Assembly: GCA_963921825.1 (NCBI GenBank)
Contig: OY997588.1
Coordinates: 8,446,001 to 8,510,000 of the forward strand
DNA length: 64,000 bases
Direction: 5' to 3'
From: Erodium maritimum
Taxonomy: Eukaryota; Streptophyta; Magnoliopsida; Geraniales; Geraniaceae
The position numbers and the translations under genes are program-made. This document shows positions 33,363-45,000 of the stretch, piece by piece. Each line of letters begins with the position of its first letter. Position 1 is the first letter of the stretch. The notes under the pieces were generated by a model. It was not told where the DNA came from. It saw only the letters and a list, made by a program, of their open reading frames with translations, and did not search any database.

Positions 33363-34525
33363 CTACGGGATGAAAAAACCCGCTTCAAACAGTTGATCAT
33401 CTTTGTCAAGCTCGGGGGTATTCATGGAATATTCCTCGAAGCCTTTCTCTAGCTCCTCCTCGATCAAGATCTCTCTCAAGCGACATTCTGAAGTGCAAAA
33501 TGCCTTTTCCCCTCTGCAAGATATCAAAACACAGTTGTATTAGATGAATATATTCGGCAATTTACTACATAAAGAAGCTCTTGGATTGGAACAGATGGAT
33601 TTAGTGAACCGAACCTGTATATGTAAATATCTTTGCCCTCTTCAAGTTTCTTGTTGCAAGAATAACAGAAGCTCAAGAAATTGTCTGATAGACAGGGAGT
33701 AAAATTTTCCAAGCACTGAACTCTCAGAGGAACTTTCACCTCCAGCTCCTCGGTGATCTCAGAATCACCTGCATTATTGACTTTACAGTCCAGAATGCAA
33801 TCCCCGTATATACGAGTGGTTTTGGGGTTGGACCCGTGCAAAGTTACACAAGTATAGTCCTCGGAGAGCTCAATCTCACTTGGCATTGAACTCAGTTGGG
33901 TTTGAAGATGGATGTTTTTGGAATCAAGTGAACAAGAGATGGCCGTCCGGGTAGGCTCATATCCTAATGCTGTGTCCCCAATTTCAAAAACAACATCACT
34001 GTCGTTACCTTTTTGGAGGCGAGATTTGGTGAGGGTTTGAGGGAAAACTGTAAAATTGGCAGGCAGAGATTTAGGTGCTTCAAAAGAATTGACGTGGTTG
34101 CGACAATTAGAGGGCATGATCCTCATTTGAGGTCCAAAAAGAATGTTCTTACTCCCCGATGACTTGAGAGAATTCTTGGTCACTACCAAGTCATCACCAA
34201 GAGAATCTACTATGCTTAAGCCTACCTTACTTTTATCCCAAATCTTTTGGTGCCTATCAGATGGAGATCTTGGGGACCTAGGGGAGTTGCATAGGTTTGA
34301 AAAGACCATATAATCTAAAGGCGAAGTAGGGCTCTTAACTGAATCAGAATCTGATAATCCCTTTGGGCTAAACCCTACAAACAGACCCGGGATATTGAAA
34401 ATGTTGTTGAGTTTCTGATCATTCCCCAAAACTTCAGACGAAGAACCAACATCACACACTTTTAGATGCCCCATAGGCAGATCTTTCTCAACTGACCTGA
34501 TCCTCTTCCTCAGCATTATCTCCAT
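33363..34525 (-). CDS. FCS-like zinc finger (FLZ, formerly DUF581) protein
   Basis: FLZ proteins are plant-specific adaptors that bind SnRK1 kinase subunits. Exons 34525-33615 and 33513-33363 give 353 residues. The FLZ domain spans the exon junction: FLSFCYSCNKKLEEGKDIYIYRG, then EKAFCTSECR, giving the C-x2-C and C-x3-C zinc ligands. The N-terminus has MLRKRIRS, common in this family, and Ser-Pro motifs (SPTSPLDY, SPRSPRSP) that could be phosphorylated. ATGs at 34525 and 34516 are both possible. A 5' UTR intron is likely, with its first exon near 35250-35330 ending in an AAAG/GTCCGG donor. It resembles the FLZ8-FLZ10 group. Confidence 0.92.
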
Positions 34526-36330
34526 AATCTCTTCTCTAATAAACACCAATAACCCCTAATCAGTATCAAAATCATCAGATGGAAGCAATACATATATCAA
34601 GAACTCAATAAATTTAGTATCACGATCCGATAAAAAATGATGACCACACCAAAATTTTATCATCAATGAATAATCTGCATCATGTCAAATGAACAAGGGA
34701 ATATCCAAAAGATTATCCCAACTCATACAGTTGAAAAACTAAATCAATAACAAAGCAAAAAGAAAACTTGATGTCACAATCACAAAACACCCAACTGAAT
34801 CAAAAGAGAGCAATAACCCCTAAAATGAGATCTAAACTCCAAAACATTGAAATAGAGAGAAATTTCAAGTCTAATTCACACAATACTTACATAACAGCTT
34901 ATGAGCTCCAGAGGAAAGAAACCATGAAATTAATCAAAACCCACATTTCAATATGACCTCTTGTTTACCAGGAAAGTTCCAAAACCCTCAAGAAGAAATT
35001 TTTAGAAAACCCCTTTGATAAATTTCTTAATCCTGTATATCACACCAGAATGAGATACAATAACACCCAGATATGAAATGGCAAACAAAGGCACATTCAT
35101 AAAATGCCCAAAACCCAGAAAGAAACACAGGCTCATAGCTTCATGTTCTGGGGGAAAAACATCAAATCCAAAAATCAAATCATGGGTTTGAAAGTAAAGA
35201 GAGAATGAGCAAAGAAGAAGAGTGAAAGACCGGACCTTTGATTGTTCCCTCTGTGGAAACCTCACACGAAGATGAGTAAAAATACTCAGAAAGAGAGTGT
35301 GAAGCTTAGGCAGTACTCATCTCTCTTTCTCTTTCATGCCTCAAAATCAGCAAACCAGTAAGCTTCTGAAATACTCCTCACCCCACTCACATTTTTTTTC
35401 TCCCATTAAACCAAAAAAGAAAATAAAATGAAATGTACTTTCTCTCTGTAGAAATGTACCGTGTATATTCATTTGTACACAATCATCACATATTATTCAC
35501 TATTCAGGATAAAAAATATAAAATTTTAATGGAAATAATCATTTAACTTATACAAGCATCTGGTGATAAATATTATTTTTGTCCCAAATTGATTATGTTG
35601 ACTAATTTTTATTATTTTATAAATTTTATAAAACTAATCTCTAACAAAGTTGTCTCCTAATAAGAAGTATATGATACTTATTTATAAATATATATTTTAT
35701 TTATTTGAGATAGTTATTTATCAAAACTAATCAATTTCAGACCAAACTATATTAATAAATATGTTTGACTTGGTCGTGAGTATTTTATACTAGTGAACTA
35801 AATGTTCATTTAAGGTTGCTTCACGTTTGGCCCCACCAAAAAGAAGAGGGACCCACTAGCCATGCAAAACTTAATTGGTTAAACTTTAAAGCTAACTTGA
35901 AAAGTAAAAAAGAAAAGAAAAAGGAACATTAGTCAGTAATTATTAGAGTGAGAAAAGGGGAGCACAGCACAGGGGTAAAATAATCATTTCGTACAGAAGA
36001 TCACTACACGACAAACCCACAATAGATTGTGACATATTCCATAATATATTATATTGAATCTGACAACCTCATTTTTATAAATAATATATAGAATTTTCTT
36101 ACATATTAAAATACACCTGTAACATACCTTGTCTTATAACATAACACAAGTATTACATGTATACTAATAATGCAGCACGTTAGTATAAAATTACAAACAA
36201 TAGGATCTATTTTTTTTTGAACGAAAAATGTAAGTATTATTAGATCTTAGATTAAACGATAGGATTTATTTGGGTAAGACAACAATTAATTTTTGTGTTA
36301 TTTATATTTGGATCCTATTTTTCATTATAA
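34526..36330. other. 5' UTR intron and upstream region of the FLZ gene
   Basis: The left 800 bases are the probable leader intron and first exon. From 35400 on the sequence is AT-rich with no gene. Nothing else can be supported. Confidence 0.45.
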
Positions 36331-36582
36331 GAGCACCCACAGTCGTGGGCGAGATGGCGCTGGCGAGGAGAAGTCGTCGCGAGGAGGAGGCGGGGAGCTG
36401 GCGAGGAGCAGGCGAGAAGGGCGCCGACGAGATAGAGAGACGTTAACGATCTCGCCGGCAGATCTCGCTGGCGAGGAGAAGTTGTGGGTTTGAGTTGCAA
36501 TTTTTTTTTTTGTTTTATACTTGCTTTTTCCTCATCTCGCCGGCGGCTCCTCGCCACCCACTGCAGAGCTCGCTGGTGAGAT

Positions 36583-39500
36583 TGTCACGCCCCAAATCCG
36601 GATTTGACCAGACTCGAGACATGACCGGAATTAAAAGTAGAAAAGCAATAATTAAATACAGACACCTTTATAATAACAAAGTAAACTCGCTCAAAGCAAC
36701 AACTATAAATAGTTTCAAAATTGTCAATGAGTCACAGCTCAACATAAAGAGTCAAATAAATAAAGTTTAAAACACATGACCGACATAACTCTAAGATAAA
36801 CCCCAAGATGTCCAAAAGCTCCCGAGCCTCGAACTCACTAGACATCAGCTACACCTGTAAAACAGTAAGAAAACTAAAGGGGGTGAGCTTACGCTCAGTA
36901 GGAAAAACCTTAACAATTCAACCCTTAGATCAATATTGTACTGTGTAAACAAATAACTCAACAAATACGATCAACAATGAAATAATGTGTAACAAGATAG
37001 AATAAGATAAGTACGATGAAATACCATATAAGTAAGATAGAATAAGATAAGCTCGTACTCTTGAAAATAACATTAACTTGGAAGGTTCCATAAAAGAATT
37101 AATATAAAGTATCACAACGATTAAATGGGAGTAATTGATATCACGTCAACCACTTGCTTTCTCAAGCCTCCGATTCATGAATAGGTTCTAGTGTCACCTC
37201 GGTTCCCATATTCCGATCCACTAGAGTATTCATATCACATCAGATTTTCCCTCGGTCTAGAGGAGGCACATGCGTCGGGGCACCGGAAACAATCCCAAAT
37301 GGGCGCTTATCGTCGGGATTCCCAGAAATGCCTCCAAAGAACCATAAGTCATATGGAACCAAGTAGTGCTCCCGTAGAACACACACACTTGGGTGAAACC
37401 GTTGTAACCATCTCTCATGAAGTAATTCACTGAATATCCCGCAGGATCTGCCGAGCCCTTAGGCCCCTCACATCACTCAATATTCCGCAGGATCTGCCGA
37501 GCTCTCAGGCTCCAATAATCACTCAATAACCACTCGATATCCCGTAGGATCTGCCGAGCCCTTAGGCCCCTCACATCACTCAATATCCCGTAGGATCTGC
37601 CGAGCCCTTAGGCCCCTCACATCACTCAATAACCACTCAATAACCACTGCCTCTGTCAAACTCCAACCACCACAACGACACCAGATTACCCCCGGTGTAG
37701 TACCGAACCAAACACACAAACAAACAAACATACCTTTCAAGAATAAGCATAAAAGGAACAAGCATAAACATTCATCCATCAATCAACACTCATCGAAACA
37801 CACTTTCATCACAGCGAAGACATCCAATACCGTTCCACACTTTCCGTATACTTACATGTCACGAACCATCGGTACATCGATCACCTGATTGTACCCCCTT
37901 GGCACAACCAGTCATACTCGATCATCCGTTCAATCAACAATTATATCAACACAATCATTCAGCCAATCAAATAAACATTCAACTAATCAACAGTAAAGTA
38001 AACTAGTTCCATTAGACTCTTGATTATCCTAATATCTAGCAACCAAGCATGTTAACCTAACACACAACTAATCCGAGAGCTCAACATAGCCTCTCTACCA
38101 GTAAATCAATTCCCAAGTATTTAAAGCGAGTTACACTAGTTATTATCATCCTAAGCATGCATTCTAGACATTCCGGTTGTTAAATAATTGAAAGACGATT
38201 ATTCTAGTTATTCACATCCTATATGTCATTCTAGGACATTTCCGATTTTATTAACCTAACATGCATACTAAGCATTAATTAAGAAATTAAGACTTTCCCT
38301 ACCTTGAGGTCTCCCTCTAATAAAACTCTGCTGTAAAGTCGATTTGCCCCTCCTCCGTTCTTCACACGGGTTCCGGAGTGGTCTTCGTCTTCTCGGGCGA
38401 AGTCCAAGTTCTCAGGCAAGTCCAAGCCGGTGTCTGGGTTTACAACAGTTCAAACTTACGATCAGATCAAGTACGGTCCAAAGTAAATTCAAAACTTTTC
38501 CCCTTTAAACTTGAACGGGTCAAAAGCAGGATTAACCGACGAGTCGGGCTCGAGCACCCGAGCACAGAACCCGGTGCACGATTACTGAGGCTCGGTTCCG
38601 ATGCACGGGTTTCGAGGCATGGATTTCGTGGCACGATTCCCGAGGTACGGGTTTCGTGGCATAATTCCCGAGGTACCCGATTCAGGGTTCCTCTTTTATC
38701 CCGTTCTAAGTCTTATTTAAACGTCTGATTGACCCGATTCCGTTCAACAGTCCCAAGGTCTGTTTTTTTATTCATCCCGTTCACTTCTCCGGTTCGGATT
38801 AAATCCTCAGCCCAGTTAAAACCAAAATGATTTAGATCTGGTTTTGAATCCTTTTCTCTTTACTTGGCTCAGTTTTGATTTTAAAACGTTTCTGTTAAAT
38901 TCCTCAATCAACACGTTTCAACTCGGACGAACAGATCCAGGACAACACAGGCAAAACAAAGAAAAGAGAGGAAGGAAGCGGTTCGGAAAAGTTTTCGACC
39001 GCCGGCGAAGACGTCGCCGGTGACCAACCCGTGGGTGAGATTCTCACCTTAGGACACAGAAAACGACGACGACGGTTTGATGAAGTCTAGGACGTCGTCC
39101 CTCGGACTTCCGGCGACGTTCCTCTCGGACCTTCCACGGCGAGTCCGAAACGAGCCCGGCGAAAAGGAGAGGTCGGGAAAGAGGGATGCATGAACGGAGA
39201 AGAGGAGAAGCGGTTCGATGGCGGGTTTTGGGCTGACTCGGAGAAGAAGAAGAGAGATCGGGACGAGGGGCGGGAGGGAGGTCACTGGCCGGAGACGGTG
39301 ACGTTGTGCATTGGCCGGAGGGGATGAGAGGCGAGATCGGGAGAGAGGAAGGGGTGAGGTTCGGGAGAGAGGAAGGTGAGGGCTGCGCGTCCGAGGGAGC
39401 GAATGGGGTTCCAAAACCCTAATGCATATATAACGCAGGCCTAGCCTAAATGGGCTTCTCGGCCCAAAAGTCATTTCAGATGGGTCAGGCCTGGCCTGAC

Positions 39501-39652
39501 TTGGGTTGCTGATGGGGTCTGGCCCGACCCGGTCCGACCCTATGACCTTTTTTTTTGCGCTCGATTAAAGTTCTCGATCTGATTTTTAACCACGATGCTC
39601 CGATTGAATAAAATTAGCTCAAATAAATCTTTTAACCGAAGCGGTCTTCACA
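36583..39652 (-). mobile_element. Solo LTR of about 3.07 kb
   Basis: Starts TGTCACGCCCCAAATCCGG and ends GGTCTTCACA on the plus strand, so on the minus strand it begins TGTGAAGACC and ends GGGGCGTGACA, a common plant LTR terminus. It is flanked by a perfect 5-bp TSD, gagat (36578-36582 and 39653-39657). On the minus strand a promoter-like TATATATGCATTAGGG lies near 39410-39430. No gag or pol is present, and no second LTR. It is therefore a solo LTR from unequal recombination, or less likely a LARD-like element. Confidence 0.8.
37432..37630. repeat. Tandem repeats inside the solo LTR
   Basis: Four copies of a unit with AATATCCCG(C/T)AGGATCTGCCGAG followed by CC(C)TTAGGCCCCTCACATCACTC, one of them diverged. 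Spacing between copies is irregular. Such arrays are common in long LTR U3 regions. Confidence 0.85.
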
Positions 39653-39761
39653 GAGATGATTAAAAAAGTATATTTTAAATCATCTCGCCGGCAGCCGACG
39701 AGATGGTTGTGGATGCTCTATTAACTAGATTTTACTCTATCGAGTATGTTGATATCTTTTG

Positions 39762-40619
39762 GGGAGAAAATTAATACTAATTTTTAAGTCTCTTAAGTCT
39801 GTGAGAACTTACATATCCTCAAACCTTAGTTGTTGTCGGTGGTCTCCGGTGTTTTGATCATGGAGGTTGGCGGTGGAGCTCTCTCTCCTTTTCCTCCTCT
39901 CGAGCCTCTCTTTTAGCAGTCGTGCTCGTATTCACATCATCTACAACTTTCCTTCGCCCAAGCACAACCGCTGCCGCTCATGTCGTGTCCTTCCACCGTT
40001 GTCGGATCTCCGTTTCAGTCATGCCAGCCGCCAATGGTTACTCTCCTCATCGTCTTCGATCGAGGTAATACCGAGTCTAAGAGACTATCACGAGCCATCA
40101 GGGCTATTCCAAAATCGATCTCCACAGTTTATGGCTTCGATTTGTCAAGGCTTGGTTTTGATAAAGATTTACCAACCGAACACCCGCACGAGCCGCTTGA
40201 AGAAAGTTTTGGAGCGATACAGTCAGTGGAGTTAGGATCCGGGGACTACCCAACATAATCCGGGACCGACGTTGCTTGGCCGTCCCGGGAGGAGCAAGAA
40301 AGCAACTCGTTTTTCCTGTTTTAATTTGATGCATTTTGATTTAGTCTTACCTTTAAGTTTGAATTGTTTTAGTTGGATATTTTTTTGCTGTTTTGCTAGT
40401 TGGATTTTTAGTACTGTTCTTAGGTTATTTGAAATGTCGGTACGAGTAAGTCCTCAGGTTGTGTTTACAAAACAAAGTAGACTATTTCTACGCGACGTCC
40501 ATGAGCGTCAGATCCGTTACGATGCACTGAACATTATTCTGAAGTCAGAGTCTTTGGCCCTATATTGTGAAGTTTGATTGACAGTAATGTCACTTCCTCA
40601 ATTACTCGTTTCAAAAAAA
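39762..40619 (+). mobile_element. Poly-A retroposon, non-coding, with TSD
   Basis: Flanks gttgatatcttttg (39748-39761) and gttaatatcttttg (40620-40633) form a 14-bp TSD with one mismatch. The right end is CGTTTCAAAAAAA, resembling the tails of the LINE-type elements in this window. Open frames of 80-120 codons show no known domain. Probably a LINE-mobilised, non-autonomous element. Confidence 0.7.
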
Positions 40620-40777
40620 GTTAATATCTTTTGAATGTCTGATTTAAACTTTTGATAAGTGGTCCATATGATCCTCTAGACTGGTAATAAGTTTTTCCAA
40701 ACCAGCAAATTATCAAAGCTTGAATAGGTTACGTGGTTGTTTCCTTCAAAAAAGTATTATCTTTGTATTATGTTGGT

Positions 40778-42026
40778 TTAAATGATAAATAAATGATCAT
40801 TTTGTCTTAAAACATTCAACTCTTCCACTTGTGAGCCATCGGCCATGAGAATCGTGCTTCCCCTTTTGCTAAACTTTTCTTCTGCAACCACCAAAAGGTT
40901 AAAGGGAATGATCAACATTTCACATCGGTCTATGATAGTGTTTTAGTTTTATAAACACCTTATGTAACAATGTCAATGTGGTAGTATACCTGATACTCTA
41001 AAGAGCTCTTCTATTGACTCCGGCAAAAGTATAAGCTTCCCTCTTATGTTCTTTCCTTCTTTGTCACTTTCATCTGGATGATGGCCGTGAATTATCACCC
41101 TTGTGGGAAGTTTGTCCCGTGATCGACTAGCTATAGTTTCTGGTGTTCCTCGTAGTTCCTCGTTTGGTGTTGTTTGCTGTAAAAAGGCATGAACGATAAA
41201 GATTACAATCAAACAATGAATGAAAGTAACGGATCACAATGATTAAATTCTAATATCATATATGTTTTTTTATCGGCAATGCAAATTTAACTGAAACCTC
41301 CAACGAGATGAAAAAAGAGTACAAGACCCAACTACATATCCACAAAAAGAAACTTTAAATCGATCATATGTTCAAGTTGATATATATAAAGGTTTAATAA
41401 ATACGTGACATAAATGATTGATGAGACTCAAATCCGTAGGCATGAATCATAAAAGGATGCATCACACACCCAACACAAATTAAACTTCAATATCATGTCA
41501 ACTCTGAATATCCAGAGTTCTTTATCATACACTATTTAACAGGGGTTTGATAAGTAGATCCAACCAAAAAAATTCAAGTTGGTGGATAGTGGTGTTAATA
41601 TGGACCAACCTAACAATTCAAGTTGATGTAGGGTCTTCTGCCCGTGTTGGCACACTAAAGCATCGAAGGTTTCTATACACGAAACCATAGTCATAGTGTA
41701 GTATACCAAGTCTGATACCATATTAAAGTTGAATCCAACCTAGAGGGCATAAGTATTAATATGTTATCAAGATGTGGGACACACACTTCCATGATAAGAG
41801 ACAATCTTATAATGTTTATCACATAATAACGGTACTAGTACTTTTAACACATGAAATTTTGGTATCGTGTTATCAATCAAACATGTAAAAAATTTGTATA
41901 CCAATATATAATGAGTTTGTCTTAGGTGAAGTTTGGAGAGTTACCTCTTTATTTGGGTCATCCAGCAACATAGCCAGGAATGGCAATTGTTCTATCATCT
42001 CATGATTTAAGCCCTTCAAATACCGA

Positions 42027-42061
<35 letters not shown>

Positions 42062-45000
42062 AGTGATCAGCAACAGTTCATGTAGAGAAATAGTTAAGCA
42101 TATATAATTAATATAAACCTGAATGAAATTGGACATGATTTTGTTTCCATCTGCATGGTGTTGCTTAGTGATTTGGTTGAAATGGGTGTGGCTGATCCGG
42201 ATGACCTGAGAAAGCCTCTTGGTTCTTACGGTAAAGGGTTGAGGGATGTTGAAGATTACCCCAACTTCTCCGGCTATGCCCGCACCTTCTAGTTTCGCCA
42301 CAACCTGGAATTGGAAAGTCATTTATACTTGGTTCAACATGGCAAAGAGTGAGATCTTTAGTCTCATTTTACACTGCTGCAGAATTTTATTTGGGTTACG
42401 GATACTATACGCAGGCTATGTGGTAAACTTTATAAACGGATCCAATCGATCTGTTGTTGAGGTGAAAAAACTAAGCTGCGAATGTTATCTTTGGTCCATG
42501 TGGTAAACTTCACCGACAGATAGAATATGTGGGTCAAGTACTTGGACTACGTATCTTGGAACACGGATCTTACCTGACGCATGCATCCGTTGGCCAAATA
42601 CTTGACCTACAAATATAAACTCTTAAGCTACGGATAAGATTTGTTGCCCAAGACTGATCCCACCGTAGTGTTATCCAACTCAAAAACATTTTATTTTCTT
42701 GTAATTCTTTGTACTCGGGTGACCTTCACCTTCTCAACATGTTTGATTTTGCCATCGATCAATTGTTACATCCTGGGAGACCGTCGTCTATACGAGATAA
42801 TAAGCGTCTTAAAAAAACTAAATTATCATGCCTAGAAAAAACATCAGGTTTCTTTAATCCTTAATTTGTAAACTAAATGATTCGATAAGGATTATTTGTC
42901 ATTTCGAATTATAACTTTCATCATCGGATATACCTGCTCCACTCCATTTTTGCATGTTATCATCTCCTGCACATTATTTTGATTGATTTAAGACATAATA
43001 CACATGGTACTCAAACCTGGGATAGAAAGATAGTGTACGGTACGGCATACCATTGCTCCAGATACGATGAAGTACATATCTGTCGGAATCTCGTTCTGCA
43101 GAATCACCTCAACATTAGGCGGGAAATATTCTGCTTTCATCTCCGACACCTGCGAGAAGCCATGCACATGCACCGTTAAGCTACCGATCGAATGAAGATT
43201 AATTAGAAGCAATTATTAGCACTGATATTATAGTTATAATAAATTAGAATTGTAGTTATGATGTAGTCATGTTGAAGCATTGTACCTATTCACATATATA
43301 TAAATATACAGTACATCCTCTTGTCATTATATGACAAGGGATTACAATATCTAACAGCAATGACAAAAGGATGAATAAAGTTAATATGCGTGTACCAACT
43401 GGTCGATGAGCTGGTTGGATACTCCGTTGAGTAGGTAGGTGGTGGCGACGGTTCCTCGGAAAAGATGTTGGGCAATGGTGGATTTGATGGCTTTGGGTAG
43501 GTGCTCGAGGACTTGGTCCTGCTTCACCTCTTCGGCCCTGAACTTAAGTTGCATGTTCGCCACCATTTGCTCCTTGAGCTCTTTTGGAACTCCGTTCTTG
43601 CTCCCGAACTCCAATATCTTGTTAATGGAGCTTCTCTGCAAATACCACCACATAGATTAAGAGTTTGCGTGTGTTTGATGTTAGAGCATCTCCGATGGTC
43701 TGACACTACGAGTGTCGAGGAACCATAGTTTGTAGTTATTTTCAAGCAAAGTATCATTTCTCTCTCCTCTAAATTACTCCATACCACGGCGTCGGGGTCG
43801 TTGCAGGATTCTGCAACGACACCTTGACACGCCGTCCCTGACACGACCTCTTGACACGACCAGCCGTGTCAGCTAGTCGTGCCAGCACCGTGCCAACGCC
43901 TGCAACGCCTCCCTGACACGACCCGCTCGAGGTGCTCTTACTTAGTCTTCTTGTCCTTCCAAAGATCAGTTGGTAGTGTTATTATTCGTGCATCCACGAG
44001 AAGTTCTTCTTCGAAAACGGTGCATTTCACCCTTAGAATTTTTGCTTACGTGGACATTGACGGAAGTGAGAGGCCTGACATATGGATAACACTTGAAAAC
44101 ATATAGGGACTTCCGTTTAAAATGGACCGAATATTTTTTTTTAAATATAAAACTTGTCGGGGCCGTTTTCGACGAAATCTAGTATTTTTCGGATCGAATC
44201 GGACTCTCGGGCAATGCAATTAAACATGTAATGCAATTATTAATTATTTTCTTGTGTTAAGATTGTTTATAATTTATTTATTTTATTATTAATTATTTTT
44301 ACCAAAGTTTATTTCAATTTTATAAAACGTGTACCGTCTTAATAAAACATTTAATTAAATCAGCAACATATTAATTCAGCATCCACTCACAATCCGTACC
44401 CCTATCCAGTTTGTACCACTGTGGAACACAGTTTATTTCAAGGCATGCAAACTACAATTTTGCACAGTCAGCATACAGTTTGATCATCCGTTTTGATGTA
44501 TTGAATCTGTTCTAACACGCGCTCTTACAGACAAATCCGTCTTACTGATTTAGAGACGAATTATTAGAAGAAATGTGAGCCCATTGAAAAGAGAGACCAA
44601 CATTATACAAGACTTTATTTATATAGGAAACAGAAAACGAGCCAATGATGTATATGTGTGGATGCATGTCATCTTCACTTAAAAAAGATTATTGTCTAAA
44701 TATTTAGATGCTAAAGTTAAAGGATATGTAGTATTACCATGGCGAAGGTTCTGTTGGCGCTATCGACAATGAGAATGGTCATGTTGCCAATGACGTAAGC
44801 GGTGAGTGCCATATTGAATAGCATGTAAACTATAGTAAAGACCTTCTCTTCGGTGCTTATCGGATGCAAGTCTCCGTAACCAACAGAGGTGAGGGTGACC
44901 ACCGACCAGTACATGGCATAGGTGTACCCCATCCATATGCTCTTCTCCTTGAAGTCGTCAACGACCTTGCCGATCCACGTCTCCCCCGCGTCTCTATGAT

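Larger units (their letters stand above)
36331..39718. mobile_element. Tourist/Harbinger-like MITE split by a solo LTR
   Basis: The two halves, 36331-36582 and 39658-39718, join to a MITE of about 313 bp. Its left end is GAGCACCCACAGTCGTGGGC; its right end in reverse complement is GAGCATCCACAACCATCTCG. Inside are repeats of CTCGCCGGC / GGCGAGGAG. Flanking trinucleotides are TAA and TAT, close to the TWA TSD of PIF/Harbinger elements. The left subterminal sequence matches that of the coding Harbinger-like element at 63440. Confidence 0.75.

Noticed and set aside
37432..37630. Regular repeats resembling a CRISPR array
   Set aside because: Irregular spacing, plant genome, and location inside an LTR; these are LTR tandem repeats.
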